DNA from: Pseudomonas fluorescens
GTDB taxonomy: Bacteria > Pseudomonadota > Gammaproteobacteria > Pseudomonadales > Pseudomonadaceae
DNA: 64,000 nucleotides
Direction: 5' to 3'
Assembly (NCBI RefSeq): GCF_902497995.1
Contig: NZ_CABVII010000002.1
Location: 124,001 to 188,000 of the forward strand
This document shows, in pieces, positions 36,205 to 44,040 of the stretch. Under the pieces are notes generated by a model that did no database searches, was not told where the DNA came from, and saw only the letters and a program-made list of their open reading frames with translations. The first letter of the stretch is position 1; the number at the start of each line of letters is the position of its first letter. The position numbers and the translations under genes were made by a program.

Positions 36205-37214
36205 CAGTTCAAGCCAACGTCACGTTCCAGGTCCAGGGCTTCTTCGGCATTGCCAAGATCGGCTGGCGTGACTGTCGGTGCCTCCAGTTCGCTGAACGGC
36301 TTGAGACCGCGATCCGATTGCATGCCTTTGTGCAGCGGGTATTCGGCGGTGGTCTGGGTGATCACGCGCTGGCCTTCTTCGCTGGCCATGTAGGCGAGGA
36401 ATTGCTGGGCTTCTTTGGGATGTTTGCTGGATTTCAGCACTGCAGCGCTGGAAACGGTGATCAGTCCGCCGACGTCGCCGCCGGTGAAGTAGTGCAATTT
36501 CGAATCGAGCTGGCCTTTTTCACGCTGCAAGGCGAACCAGTAATAGTTGTTCACCAGCACGGTGGCGACTTCACCGTTTTCCACGGCTTTCAGTGCAACC
36601 ATGTTGTTGCTGTAGGTCTTGCCGAATGCGCGCAGGCCGGTCAGCCATTCTTCCGCCGCATCCATGCCGTGCACCTTGATGATCGCCACGGCCTGTTCCT
36701 GGAACGCGCCGCTGGTAGGCACGAAGCCGACCTTGCCTTGCCATTTCGGATCGGAGAATTCCATCACCGATTTGGGCAGGTCTTTCTCGTCGATCAGCCT
36801 GGGGTTGAAAGCAACGACTCGAACCCGCGCCGTGATGCCGATCCAGGTGCCGTTTCCGGCGACATAGTCCTGTGGCAGAACGGCGAGGGTGGCGGCATCG
36901 GTCTGGGCCAGAAGGCCTTGTTCGCCAAGTTTGTTCAGTGGTGGCGACTCTTCGGTGTAGATCACGTCGGCAGGGGAGCGATCGCCTTCTTCGACGACCT
37001 GGCTGGCGAGCTGGTTGCTGCTGCCTTTGCGCACGTTGACGTGAATCCCGGTCTTGGCTTCGAAAGCTTTGGCGATGGCATCGCCGACTTCCTTGTGTTG
37101 ACCGTTGTAGAGTGTCAGGGAAATCGGATCGGCGGCTTGGGTGAGGGGAGTGGCGAGTGCCAGGCCGAGGAGGGTGGCGGTCAGGCCGCGGCGCAGGGTA
37201 TTTCGAAACATCAT
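36204..37214 (-). CDS. Fe(III) ABC transporter substrate-binding protein (FbpA/AfuA-like)
   Basis: A 336-residue periplasmic protein. A signal peptide (RGLTATLLGLALATPLTQAADP) precedes a type-2 binding fold: LTLYNGQHKEVGDAIAKAFE, YTEESPPLN, IGITARVRVVAFNP, and VLVNNYYWFALQ, where paired tyrosines bind iron in FbpA. The downstream permease is coupled. A ribosome-binding GAGGA lies before ATGATG. A palindrome resembling a Fur box is 38 bases upstream, which supports iron control. Confidence 0.85.
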   Translation of the reverse strand: MMFRNTLRRGLTATLLGLALATPLTQAADPISLTLYNGQHKEVGDAIAKAFEAKTGIHVNVRKGSSNQLASQVVEEGDRSPADVIYTEESPPLNKLGEQGLLAQTDAATLAVLPQDYVAGNGTWIGITARVRVVAFNPRLIDEKDLPKSVMEFSDPKWQGKVGFVPTSGAFQEQAVAIIKVHGMDAAEEWLTGLRAFGKTYSNNMVALKAVENGEVATVLVNNYYWFALQREKGQLDSKLHYFTGGDVGGLITVSSAAVLKSSKHPKEAQQFLAYMASEEGQRVITQTTAEYPLHKGMQSDRGLKPFSELEAPTVTPADLGNAEEALDLERDVGLN

Positions 37215-37251
37215 TCGCAGGGTTCCTCACTGTCGCATTGCAAAATCTTGC

Positions 37252-37274
37252 AACAATGATAAACGATATTGTTT
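37252..37274 (-). promoter_or_regulatory. Possible Fur box before the iron-transport operon
   Basis: AACAAT-GATAAACGAT-ATTGTT is an AT-rich dyad close to the GATAATGATAATCATTATC consensus, upstream of the ferric-binding protein. Match is partial. Confidence 0.45.
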
Positions 37275-37350
37275 CTCAAGTGCGCCTTGCGGGGCGGACA
37301 TGCTTTTGTTATAGCGATTGCTGCAGATGTTGATGTCTGTCGGTCAAGCG

Positions 37351-37453
37351 CAATCCCTGTGGGAGCGGGCTTGCTCGCGAAGAGGGCGTGTCAGTCAACA
37401 TCGATGTAGCTGAGATACCGCTTTCGCGAGCAAGCCCGCTCCCACAGGGATTG
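37351..37453. repeat. REP-type inverted pair (GTGGGAGCGGGCTTGCTC family)
   Basis: Perfect 31-base arms beginning CAATCCCTGTGGGAGCGGGC and its inverse, separated by about 41 bases. It lies between the iron operon promoter and the tRNA genes. Confidence 0.9.
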
Positions 37454-37488
37454 CTCTTGACTGCGGTTTTTTGGGAGGGCAGAAACGC

Positions 37489-37512
37489 AAAAACCCGCTT
37501 TCGCGGGTTTTT
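37489..37512 (-). terminator. Terminator of the downstream tRNA-Leu copy
   Basis: AAAAACCCGC, loop TTTC, GCGGGTTTTT; on the minus strand it follows the tRNA at 37546 by 33 bases. Confidence 0.9.
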
Positions 37513-37545
37513 GTGAAATTCAAGATCGTGACCTTGAATTTGAAT

Positions 37546-37632
37546 TGGTGCCCAGAAGAAGACTCGAACTTCCACGACCTTGCGGTCACCAGCACCTGAA
37601 GCTGGCGTGTCTACCAATTTCACCATCTGGGC
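37546..37632 (-). tRNA. tRNA-Leu (anticodon CAG)
   Basis: The minus strand folds as an 87-nt tRNA with 7-pair acceptor stem GCCCAGA/TCTGGGC, encoded CCA, long class-II variable arm, TTCGAGT T-loop, and anticodon stem CCAGC/GCTGG with loop TTCAGGT, giving CAG (reads CUG, the commonest Leu codon here). It is identical in the stretches compared to the copy at 37800. Confidence 0.97.
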
Positions 37633-37667
37633 ATTTATCTTCAGCGTTGCCGCTGTTGATGTGGCGC

Positions 37668-37696
37668 ACTATACGGAGAGCTTTTAGATCTGTAAA
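37668..37696 (-). promoter_or_regulatory. Promoter of the tRNA-Leu at 37546
   Basis: On the minus strand TTTACA, 17 bases, TATAGT, with the tRNA 5' end about 36 bases further on. Near-consensus sigma-70 promoter. Confidence 0.88.
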
Positions 37697-37736
37697 CCCC
37701 TGATTTGATTTTGATAAATCAAAAGCCTGAAATGCA

Positions 37737-37760
37737 AAAAACCCGCTTTCGCGGGTTTTT
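37737..37760 (-). terminator. Terminator of the upstream tRNA-Leu copy
   Basis: Same AAAAACCCGC / GCGGGTTTTT hairpin as at 37489, located after the tRNA at 37800 on the minus strand and before the second promoter's region. Confidence 0.9.
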
Positions 37761-37799
37761 GTGCGAGCCTTGAAATTGAACTAATCTCAAGCTCGAAAT

Positions 37800-37886
37800 T
37801 GGTGCCCAGAAGAAGACTCGAACTTCCACGACCTTGCGGTCACCAGCACCTGAAGCTGGCGTGTCTACCAATTTCACCATCTGGGC
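37800..37886 (-). tRNA. tRNA-Leu (anticodon CAG), second copy
   Basis: An 87-nt class-II tRNA with the same acceptor, anticodon (CAG in TTCAGGT loop) and T arm as the copy at 37546, and encoded CCA. The two genes are offset by 254 bases and each has its own promoter and terminator, so the whole transcription unit was duplicated. Confidence 0.97.
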
Positions 37887-37922
37887 AGTATCGGCAACGC
37901 TAGTGCGTCGTCGATGGCGCGC

Positions 37923-37951
37923 ACTATACGGAGCGTCTTTTAAACTGTAAA
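37923..37951 (-). promoter_or_regulatory. Promoter of the tRNA-Leu at 37800
   Basis: On the minus strand TTTACA, 17 bases, TATAGT, followed by a GC-rich discriminator (GCGCGCC). GC-rich discriminators are typical of stringently controlled tRNA promoters. Confidence 0.88.
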
Positions 37952-38112
37952 CCCCTGGCATCAAAAAAACCTGGATTTTTTTACAAGTGGCATTCAAATC
38001 AGCTTTACGGTGTCGATGAAGGGCTTTAGATGGGCTGTCATAGCCTGAAATTTCCCGTTTCATTACGCCTATGCCAAACTAACCCGCATATAGACAAGGT
38101 GAAAACTCTCTA

Positions 38113-40743
38113 ATGGCCGATTGGCAGTCCCTCGATCCCGAGGCCGCTCGTGAAGCGGAAAAATATGAAAACCCTATTCCTAGCCGCGAACTGATCCTTC
38201 AGCACCTTGCTGATCGGGGTTCGCCGGCTAACCGCGAGCAGCTGGTCGAAGAGTTTGGTCTGACCACAGAAGACCAGATCGAAGCCCTGCGCCGCCGCCT
38301 GCGCGCCATGGAGCGCGACGCTCAACTCATCTATACCCGTCGCGGCACCTATGCGCCGGTGGACAAGCTCGACCTGATCCTGGGCCGCATCAGCGGTCAC
38401 CGTGACGGCTTCGGCTTCCTGGTCCCGGACGACGGCAGTGACGACCTGTTCATGAGCCCGGCGCAAATGCGCCTGGTCTTCGATGGCGACCGTGCCCTGG
38501 CCCGGGTTTCCGGCCTGGACCGTCGCGGTCGCCGCGAAGGCATGATCGTCGAAGTGGTCTCCCGTGCTCACGAAACTATCGTTGGTCGCTACTTCGAAGA
38601 GGGCGGTATCGGTTTCGTGGTGGCGGACAATCCGAAGATCCAGCAGGAAGTGCTGGTGACACCGGGCCGCAATGCCAGCGCCAAGATCGGTCAGTTCGTC
38701 GAAGTGAAGATCACTCACTGGCCGACACCGCGCTTCCAGCCCCAAGGCGACGTGGTTGAAGTCGTGGGTAACTACATGGCGCCGGGCATGGAGATCGATG
38801 TCGCCCTGCGCACTTACGATATTCCTCACGTCTGGCCTGAAGCCGTGCTGAAAGAAGCCGCCAAGCTCAAGCCGGAAGTCGAAGAGAAAGACAAAGAGAA
38901 GCGCATCGACCTGCGTCATCTGCCGTTCGTCACCATCGACGGTGAAGATGCCCGCGACTTCGACGACGCGGTCTACTGCGAAGCCAGGCCGGGCAAGCTG
39001 CGCCTGTTCTCCGGTGGCTGGAAGTTGTACGTGGCGATTGCCGACGTTTCCAGTTACGTGAAAATCGGCTCGGCCCTGGATAACGAATCCCAGGTTCGCG
39101 GCAACTCGGTGTACTTCCCCGAGCGCGTGATTCCGATGCTGCCGGAGCAGCTGTCCAACGGCCTGTGCTCGCTGAATCCGCACGTCGATCGCCTGGCCAT
39201 GGTTTGCGAAATGACCATCTCCAAATCCGGCGAGATGACCGACTATTGCTTCTACGAAGCAGTGATTCACTCCCATGCCCGCCTGACCTACAACAAGGTC
39301 AGCGCCATGCTGGAAACGCCGAAACTCACCGAGGCGCGTCAGCTTCGTGGTGAGTACAACGACGTTCTGCCGCACCTCAAGCAGCTTTACGCGCTGTACA
39401 AGGTGCTGCTGGCGGCTCGTCACGTGCGTGGCGCGATCGATTTCGAAACCCAGGAAACCCGGATCATCTTCGGGACCGAGCGCAAGATTGCCGAAATCCG
39501 TCCGACCGTTCGTAACGATGCGCACAAGCTGATCGAGGAATGCATGCTGGCGGCCAACGTGGCCACCGCCGAGTTCTTGAAGAAGCATGAAATCCCTGCG
39601 CTGTACCGGGTCCACGATGGCCCGCCACCGGAACGCCTGGAAAAACTGCGCGCGTTCCTCGGCGAACTCGGCCTGTCCCTGCACAAAGGCAAGGACGGCC
39701 CGTCGCCGAAGGATTACCAGGCATTGCTGGCCAGCATCAAGGACCGTCCGGATTTCCATCTGATCCAGACCGTTATGCTGCGTTCGTTGAGCCAGGCGGT
39801 GTATAGCGCCGATAACCAGGGCCACTTCGGCCTGAATTACGAAGCCTATACCCACTTCACCTCGCCGATCCGTCGCTACCCGGACTTGCTCACGCACCGG
39901 GCGATCCGCAGTGTCATCCATTCGAAAAAGGACACCCCGCACGTTCGCCGTGCTGGCGCGATGACCATTCCGAAGGCGCGTATCTATCCGTACGACGAAG
40001 CGATCCTGGAGCAGCTCGGCGAGCAGTGCTCGATGAGCGAGCGCCGCGCCGACGAAGCCACCCGTGACGTGGTGAACTGGCTCAAGTGCGAGTTCATGAA
40101 AGATCGCGTGGGCGAGTCGTTCCCGGGCGTGATCACCGCCGTGACCGGTTTCGGCCTGTTCGTCGAGCTGACCGACATCTACGTCGAAGGCCTGGTGCAC
40201 GTCACCGCGCTGCCGGGCGATTACTACCACTTCGATCCTGTGCACCACCGCCTCGCCGGTGAGCGTACCGGTCGCAGCTTCCGCCTGGGCGACACCGTTG
40301 AAGTGCGCGTGATGCGCGTCGACCTCGACGAGCGCAAGATCGACTTCGAGATGGCTGAAAAAACCATCAGTGCGCCGATCGGTCGCAAGAAGCGCGGGAC
40401 TGAAGCTACAGCTCCGGCGGCCAAAACCGCAGCAGAGCCGGCCCCGGCAAAAACCGGTCGTCGTCCTGCCAAGGAAAAGGCCCCGGAAGCCTATCGCCCA
40501 AGCGATGCAGCGGCGAAAAACGCCGAGCTGCGCAAAAGCCGTGAAATGAAGCAGGCGTTGCTGTCTGAAGCGAAAAGCGGCGGTAAAGCGGCGTCTGGGG
40601 GAAAGACCGGACGGTCGGCGCCTGACAAGGCTCCCGGCGGCAAGCCAGCGAAACCTAGCAAACACCGTAAAGGCCCGCCAAAAGCGGGTTCGGCTCCAGC
40701 TGCCAAAAGCGGCGGGGCGCGTAAACCTAAGGCCAAGTCATGA
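38113..40743 (+). CDS. rnr: Ribonuclease R
   Basis: A processive 3'-5' exoribonuclease active on structured RNA. 876 residues: N-terminal winged helix, two cold-shock domains, RNB catalytic domain with DGEDARDFDDAVY (Asp cluster, about residue 280) and HFTSPIRRYPDL, an S1 domain near 640-725 (GVITAVTGFGLFVELTDIYVEGLVH), and a Lys/Ala-rich basic tail of about 140 residues. ATG start 12 bases after GGTGAAA. It overlaps rlmB by 4 bases (ATGA), forming an operon. Confidence 0.97.
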   Translation: MADWQSLDPEAAREAEKYENPIPSRELILQHLADRGSPANREQLVEEFGLTTEDQIEALRRRLRAMERDAQLIYTRRGTYAPVDKLDLILGRISGHRDGFGFLVPDDGSDDLFMSPAQMRLVFDGDRALARVSGLDRRGRREGMIVEVVSRAHETIVGRYFEEGGIGFVVADNPKIQQEVLVTPGRNASAKIGQFVEVKITHWPTPRFQPQGDVVEVVGNYMAPGMEIDVALRTYDIPHVWPEAVLKEAAKLKPEVEEKDKEKRIDLRHLPFVTIDGEDARDFDDAVYCEARPGKLRLFSGGWKLYVAIADVSSYVKIGSALDNESQVRGNSVYFPERVIPMLPEQLSNGLCSLNPHVDRLAMVCEMTISKSGEMTDYCFYEAVIHSHARLTYNKVSAMLETPKLTEARQLRGEYNDVLPHLKQLYALYKVLLAARHVRGAIDFETQETRIIFGTERKIAEIRPTVRNDAHKLIEECMLAANVATAEFLKKHEIPALYRVHDGPPPERLEKLRAFLGELGLSLHKGKDGPSPKDYQALLASIKDRPDFHLIQTVMLRSLSQAVYSADNQGHFGLNYEAYTHFTSPIRRYPDLLTHRAIRSVIHSKKDTPHVRRAGAMTIPKARIYPYDEAILEQLGEQCSMSERRADEATRDVVNWLKCEFMKDRVGESFPGVITAVTGFGLFVELTDIYVEGLVHVTALPGDYYHFDPVHHRLAGERTGRSFRLGDTVEVRVMRVDLDERKIDFEMAEKTISAPIGRKKRGTEATAPAAKTAAEPAPAKTGRRPAKEKAPEAYRPSDAAAKNAELRKSREMKQALLSEAKSGGKAASGGKTGRSAPDKAPGGKPAKPSKHRKGPPKAGSAPAAKSGGARKPKAKS

Positions 40744-41507
40744 GTCAGTTGGAAAAAATCTACGGCGTGCATGCGGTAGAAGCGTTGTTGCGTCACCACC
40801 CAAAACGCGTCAAGCAGATCTGGCTGGCTGAAGGCCGCAGCGAACCGCGTGTACAGGCGCTGATCGCGCTGGCGAATGAAAATCGCGTGCCCGTCGGCAA
40901 CGCTGAGCGTCGTGAACTCGATGCCTGGGTTGATGGCGTGCACCAGGGCGTGGTGGCGGACGTGAGTCCGAGCCAGGTCTGGGGCGAGGCAATGCTCGAC
41001 GAACTGCTCGATCGCAGCGAAGGCGCACCGCTGTTGCTGGTGCTCGACGGCGTGACCGACCCGCACAACCTCGGCGCTTGCCTGCGCTCGGCCGATGCGG
41101 CCGGTGCGCTGGCGGTGATCGTGCCGAAGGACAAGTCGGCCACCCTGACCCCGACGGTGCGTAAAGTGGCCTGCGGCGCGGCGGAAGTGATTCCGTTGGT
41201 GGCCGTGACCAACCTGGCGCGCACCCTTGAAAAGCTCAAGCAGCGCGGCTTGTGGGTTGTCGGTACGGCGGGCGAGGCTGAGCAGAGTCTGTATCAGCAG
41301 GACATGACCGGCCCGACCATCCTGATCATGGGCGCGGAAGGCAGCGGCATGCGTCGCCTGACTCGCGATCTTTGCGACTACCTGGTGCACCTGCCGATGG
41401 CGGGCAGCGTCAGCAGCCTCAACGTGTCCGTGGCTACTGGAGTGTGCCTGTTCGAGGCTCAGCGCCAGCGTAGCGTCAAAGCCGCAGCGGCCGGCAAGAA
41501 GTCCTAA
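40740..41507 (+). CDS. rlmB: 23S rRNA (guanosine-2251-2'-O) methyltransferase
   Basis: A 255-residue SpoU-family enzyme that methylates Gm2251 in the peptidyl-transferase loop. N-terminal L30e-like part (YGVHAVEALLRHHPKRVKQ), then the trefoil-knot SAM-binding domain with NLGACLRSADAAGA (motif 1), LIMGAEGSGMRRL (motif 2) and LPMAGSVSSLNVSVATGVCLFE (motif 3). The ATGA overlap couples it to rnr. Confidence 0.97.
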   Translation: MSQLEKIYGVHAVEALLRHHPKRVKQIWLAEGRSEPRVQALIALANENRVPVGNAERRELDAWVDGVHQGVVADVSPSQVWGEAMLDELLDRSEGAPLLLVLDGVTDPHNLGACLRSADAAGALAVIVPKDKSATLTPTVRKVACGAAEVIPLVAVTNLARTLEKLKQRGLWVVGTAGEAEQSLYQQDMTGPTILIMGAEGSGMRRLTRDLCDYLVHLPMAGSVSSLNVSVATGVCLFEAQRQRSVKAAAAGKKS

Positions 41508-41677
41508 GTCAGACGCAAACCCAGTGTGGGAGCGGGCTTGCTCGCGAAGAGGGAGTGTCAGTCGACAGAAATGTTGTCTGACACACCGCCTTCGCGAGCA
41601 AGCCCGCTCCCACAGTGGTTTGTGGTGAGGCGAAGATGGGTGGTGTGAACGAACTGCTCAAATAATCACCAATTGCC
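41508..41677. other. rlmB-rpsF gap, first part
   Basis: It contains the REP pair at 41524-41614. Apart from that and the promoter at 41678 I see no further feature up to rpsF. Confidence 0.5.
41524..41614. repeat. REP-type inverted pair (GTGGGAGCGGGCTTGCTC family)
   Basis: Opposed copies of TGTGGGAGCGGGCTTGCTCG separated by about 45 bases in the rlmB-rpsF gap, right after the rlmB stop. Confidence 0.9.
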
Positions 41678-41706
41678 TTGCACCTCTCCTGTCCCTTCTC
41701 TACAAT
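41678..41706 (+). promoter_or_regulatory. Promoter of the rpsF operon
   Basis: TTGCAC, exactly 17 bases of pyrimidine-rich spacer, TACAAT. The leader to rpsF is about 110 nt; no known autoregulatory structure could be confirmed by eye. Confidence 0.75.
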
Positions 41707-41824
41707 TGCGCCCCTTGCTGTGACGGCAGGCACGCATGTGTCTATCGCAAGCAAGTCCATAAGTGTCATTCACTCCTTGTCTGACCGCTTTTGAGCGGCA
41801 GGCTACAACCCGTAAGGAGCATTC

Positions 41825-42250
41825 ATGCGTCATTACGAAATCATCTTTTTGGTCCACCCGGATCAAAGCGAGCAAGTCGGCGGCATGGTTGAGCGTTACA
41901 CCAAGCTGATCGAAGAAGACGGCGGCAAAATCCACCGTCTGGAAGATTGGGGCCGTCGTCAACTGGCCTACGCAATCAACAATGTTCACAAGGCTCACTA
42001 CGTGATGCTGAACGTTGAGTGCACTGGCAAGGCCCTGGCCGAGCTGGAAGACAACTTCCGCTACAACGATGCAGTGATCCGTAACCTGGTCATCCGTCGC
42101 GAAGAAGCCGTTACCGGCCAATCCGAGATGCTCAAGGCTGAAGAAAACCGCAGTGAGCGCCGTGAGCGTCGCGACCGTCCTGAGCACTCCGACAGCGCCG
42201 ATGGCGTTGAAGGTGATGACAGCGACAACAGCGATAACGCTGACGAGTAA
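41825..42250 (+). CDS. rpsF: 30S ribosomal protein S6
   Basis: A 141-residue S6 ([18 protein letters not shown]...) that binds S18 and 16S rRNA. The core ends near residue 100 and is followed by an acidic, Ser/Asp-rich tail ([22 protein letters not shown]). In E. coli the S6 C-terminus receives glutamates from RimK; the tail here is an extended acidic tail already. AAGGAG site; first gene of the operon. Confidence 0.98.
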   Translation: MRHYEIIFLVHPDQSEQVGGMVERYTKLIEEDGGKIHRLEDWGRRQLAYAINNVHKAHYVMLNVECTGKALAELEDNFRYNDAVIRNLVIRREEAVTGQSEMLKAEENRSERRERRDRPEHSDSADGVEGDDSDNSDNADE

Positions 42251-42278
42251 TCCACGGACCTTTTGAGGAGCCTATTAC

Positions 42279-42509
42279 ATGGCACGTTTCTTCCGTCGTC
42301 GTAAATTCTGCCGCTTCACCGCTGAAGACGTGAAAGAGATCGATTACAAAGATCTCAACACCCTGAAAGCTTATGTATCCGAGACCGGCAAAATCGTTCC
42401 AAGCCGCATCACTGGTACCAAAGCACGTTATCAGCGTCAGCTGGCCACCGCTATCAAGCGCGCCCGCTTCCTGGCCCTGCTGGCCTACACCGACAGCCAC
42501 GGCCGCTGA
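42279..42509 (+). CDS. rpsR: 30S ribosomal protein S18
   Basis: A 76-residue S18 ([18 protein letters not shown]...), basic and with the family motif [30 protein letters not shown] ending [10 protein letters not shown]. It follows rpsF after 28 bases with its own GAGGAG-type site. Confidence 0.98.
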
Positions 42510-42545
42510 GACCGGGCAGTCGACACGTAGCAAAGGATTGAAAGC

Positions 42546-43439
42546 ATGCGTGCCTTAGCTGAGTTCATCATGCGCGGCCGTATGCAGGCCACTCTGGTAG
42601 TGGCCGGATGCGCAGCATTGCCGTTGTTGTATTGGTTGGGTGCTGCCGCTGGATGCTTCGTGCTCCTGCGGCGCGGATGGAAGGACGCCTCGAGCGTTCT
42701 TGCTCTGGGATTGCTGCCGGCATTGATCTGGTGGCTTTACGCCGATGACCCACGCTCACTTCTGGTGCTGCTGGGGTCTTGGAGCCTTGCGTTGGTTTTG
42801 CGCGCAAGCGAGTCCTGGAACCGCGTGCTGCTGGTCAGCATAGCGATGGGAGTGGTGTTTTCAGTGGTGCTGGGGATGGCTTTTGGTCCCCAGATCGAGA
42901 TGCTGGCGCAGGCTTTGATAAAAGTCATGCCGTCGCTACTCGGTGATGTCTACCAGAAGTTGTCGGTAGACGAGCAAGCGCATTTTGCGTCCCTGATTGC
43001 ACCGGTTCTGACCGGCCTGATTGCGGCCTTGTTGCAAATCGTCAGCGTGCTGAGCCTGATTGTCGGGCGCTACTGGCAGGCGTTGATGTACAACCCGGGT
43101 GGTTTTGGTCGCGAGTTTCGCGCCATCCGATTCCCGCTTTTGCCGGCGATGTTGCTGCTGGCGTTCATGCTTCTGGGGCCGAACATTGGTCCACAGATGG
43201 CCATGTTGACGCCATTGTGCAGCGTACCGCTGGTGTTCGCCGGGCTGGCCCTGATTCACGGGCTGGTGGCGCAAAAGCGATTGGCCAGATTCTGGCTGGT
43301 GGGGTTGTACGTCACGCTGTTGCTGTTCATGCAGCTGATCTATCCGTTGCTGGTGGTCTTGGCCATCGTCGACAGCCTGATTGATTTTCGCGGTCGTTCG
43401 ACGCCGAAAGACGTCGATAGCGCGAACGGTGAAGGTTAA
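42546..43439 (+). CDS. Conserved inner-membrane protein (DUF2232-like)
   Basis: A 297-residue protein with about eight hydrophobic helices (LVVAGCAALPLLYWLGAAAGCFVL, VLLVSIAMGVVFSVVLGMAFG, LLPAMLLLAFMLLGPNIGPQMAM and others) and no catalytic motif. It lies between rpsR and rplI, a position kept in Pseudomonas (PA4933 as I recall). The function is unknown. Confidence 0.8.
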   Translation: MRALAEFIMRGRMQATLVVAGCAALPLLYWLGAAAGCFVLLRRGWKDASSVLALGLLPALIWWLYADDPRSLLVLLGSWSLALVLRASESWNRVLLVSIAMGVVFSVVLGMAFGPQIEMLAQALIKVMPSLLGDVYQKLSVDEQAHFASLIAPVLTGLIAALLQIVSVLSLIVGRYWQALMYNPGGFGREFRAIRFPLLPAMLLLAFMLLGPNIGPQMAMLTPLCSVPLVFAGLALIHGLVAQKRLARFWLVGLYVTLLLFMQLIYPLLVVLAIVDSLIDFRGRSTPKDVDSANGEG

Positions 43440-43458
43440 AAGTTAAGAGGATTTTCAC

Positions 43459-43905
43459 ATGCAACTGATCCTTCTGGAAAAAGTCACCAACCTGGGCAAC
43501 CTGGGTGACAAAGTGAACGTTAAGGCTGGTTACGGTCGTAACTACCTGCTGCCTTACGGCAAAGCTACCGCTGCGACCGCTGCCAACCTGGCTGCGTTCG
43601 AAGAGCGTCGCGCCGACCTGGAAAAAGCCGCAGCAGACCGCAAGACCTCGGCTGAAAGCCGTGCCGCCCAACTGGCTGAGCTGGAAGTGACTATCACTGC
43701 CACCGCTGGTGACGAAGGCAAGCTGTTCGGTTCGATCGGTACTCACGACATCGCTGATGCACTGACCGCCTCTGGCGTTGAAGTTGCTAAAAGCGAAGTT
43801 CGTCTGCCGAACGGCACCATCCGCAACGTAGGCGAATTCGACGTAGCCGTGCACCTGCACGCCGAAGTTGAAGCCACCGTACGCGTTGTCGTGGTAGCAG
43901 CTTAA
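43459..43905 (+). CDS. rplI: 50S ribosomal protein L9
   Basis: A 148-residue L9 with the N-terminal rRNA-binding domain signature [21 protein letters not shown], a long connecting helix ([18 protein letters not shown]) and the C-terminal domain ([14 protein letters not shown]). It follows the membrane-protein gene after 19 bases with AAGAGG. Confidence 0.98.
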   Translation: MQLILLEKVTNLGNLGDKVNVKAGYGRNYLLPYGKATAATAANLAAFEERRADLEKAAADRKTSAESRAAQLAELEVTITATAGDEGKLFGSIGTHDIADALTASGVEVAKSEVRLPNGTIRNVGEFDVAVHLHAEVEATVRVVVVAA

Positions 43906-43950
43906 GCAGCACTTGTCGGCTGGCACCCTCGGGTGCTTGCCGGTAACATC

Positions 43951-43985
43951 GGGCACGATCCTGTTTACAGGTCGTGCCCTTTGTC
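43951..43985 (+). terminator. Terminator after rplI
   Basis: GGGCACGA-tc-CTG / CAG-g-TCGTGCCC with a TTTA loop, followed by TTTGTCTTT. It ends the rpsF operon before dnaB. Confidence 0.85.
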
Positions 43986-44040
43986 TTTCTGCGGTACCTG
44001 ATTTTCATAACCCCAGCTTTTCCTGACAAACCAAGTGGCC

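Noticed and set aside
37351..37453. Terminator of the iron operon or tRNA
   Set aside because: The long perfect inverted repeat is shared with other intergenic sites and belongs to the REP family; the true tRNA terminator is at 37489.
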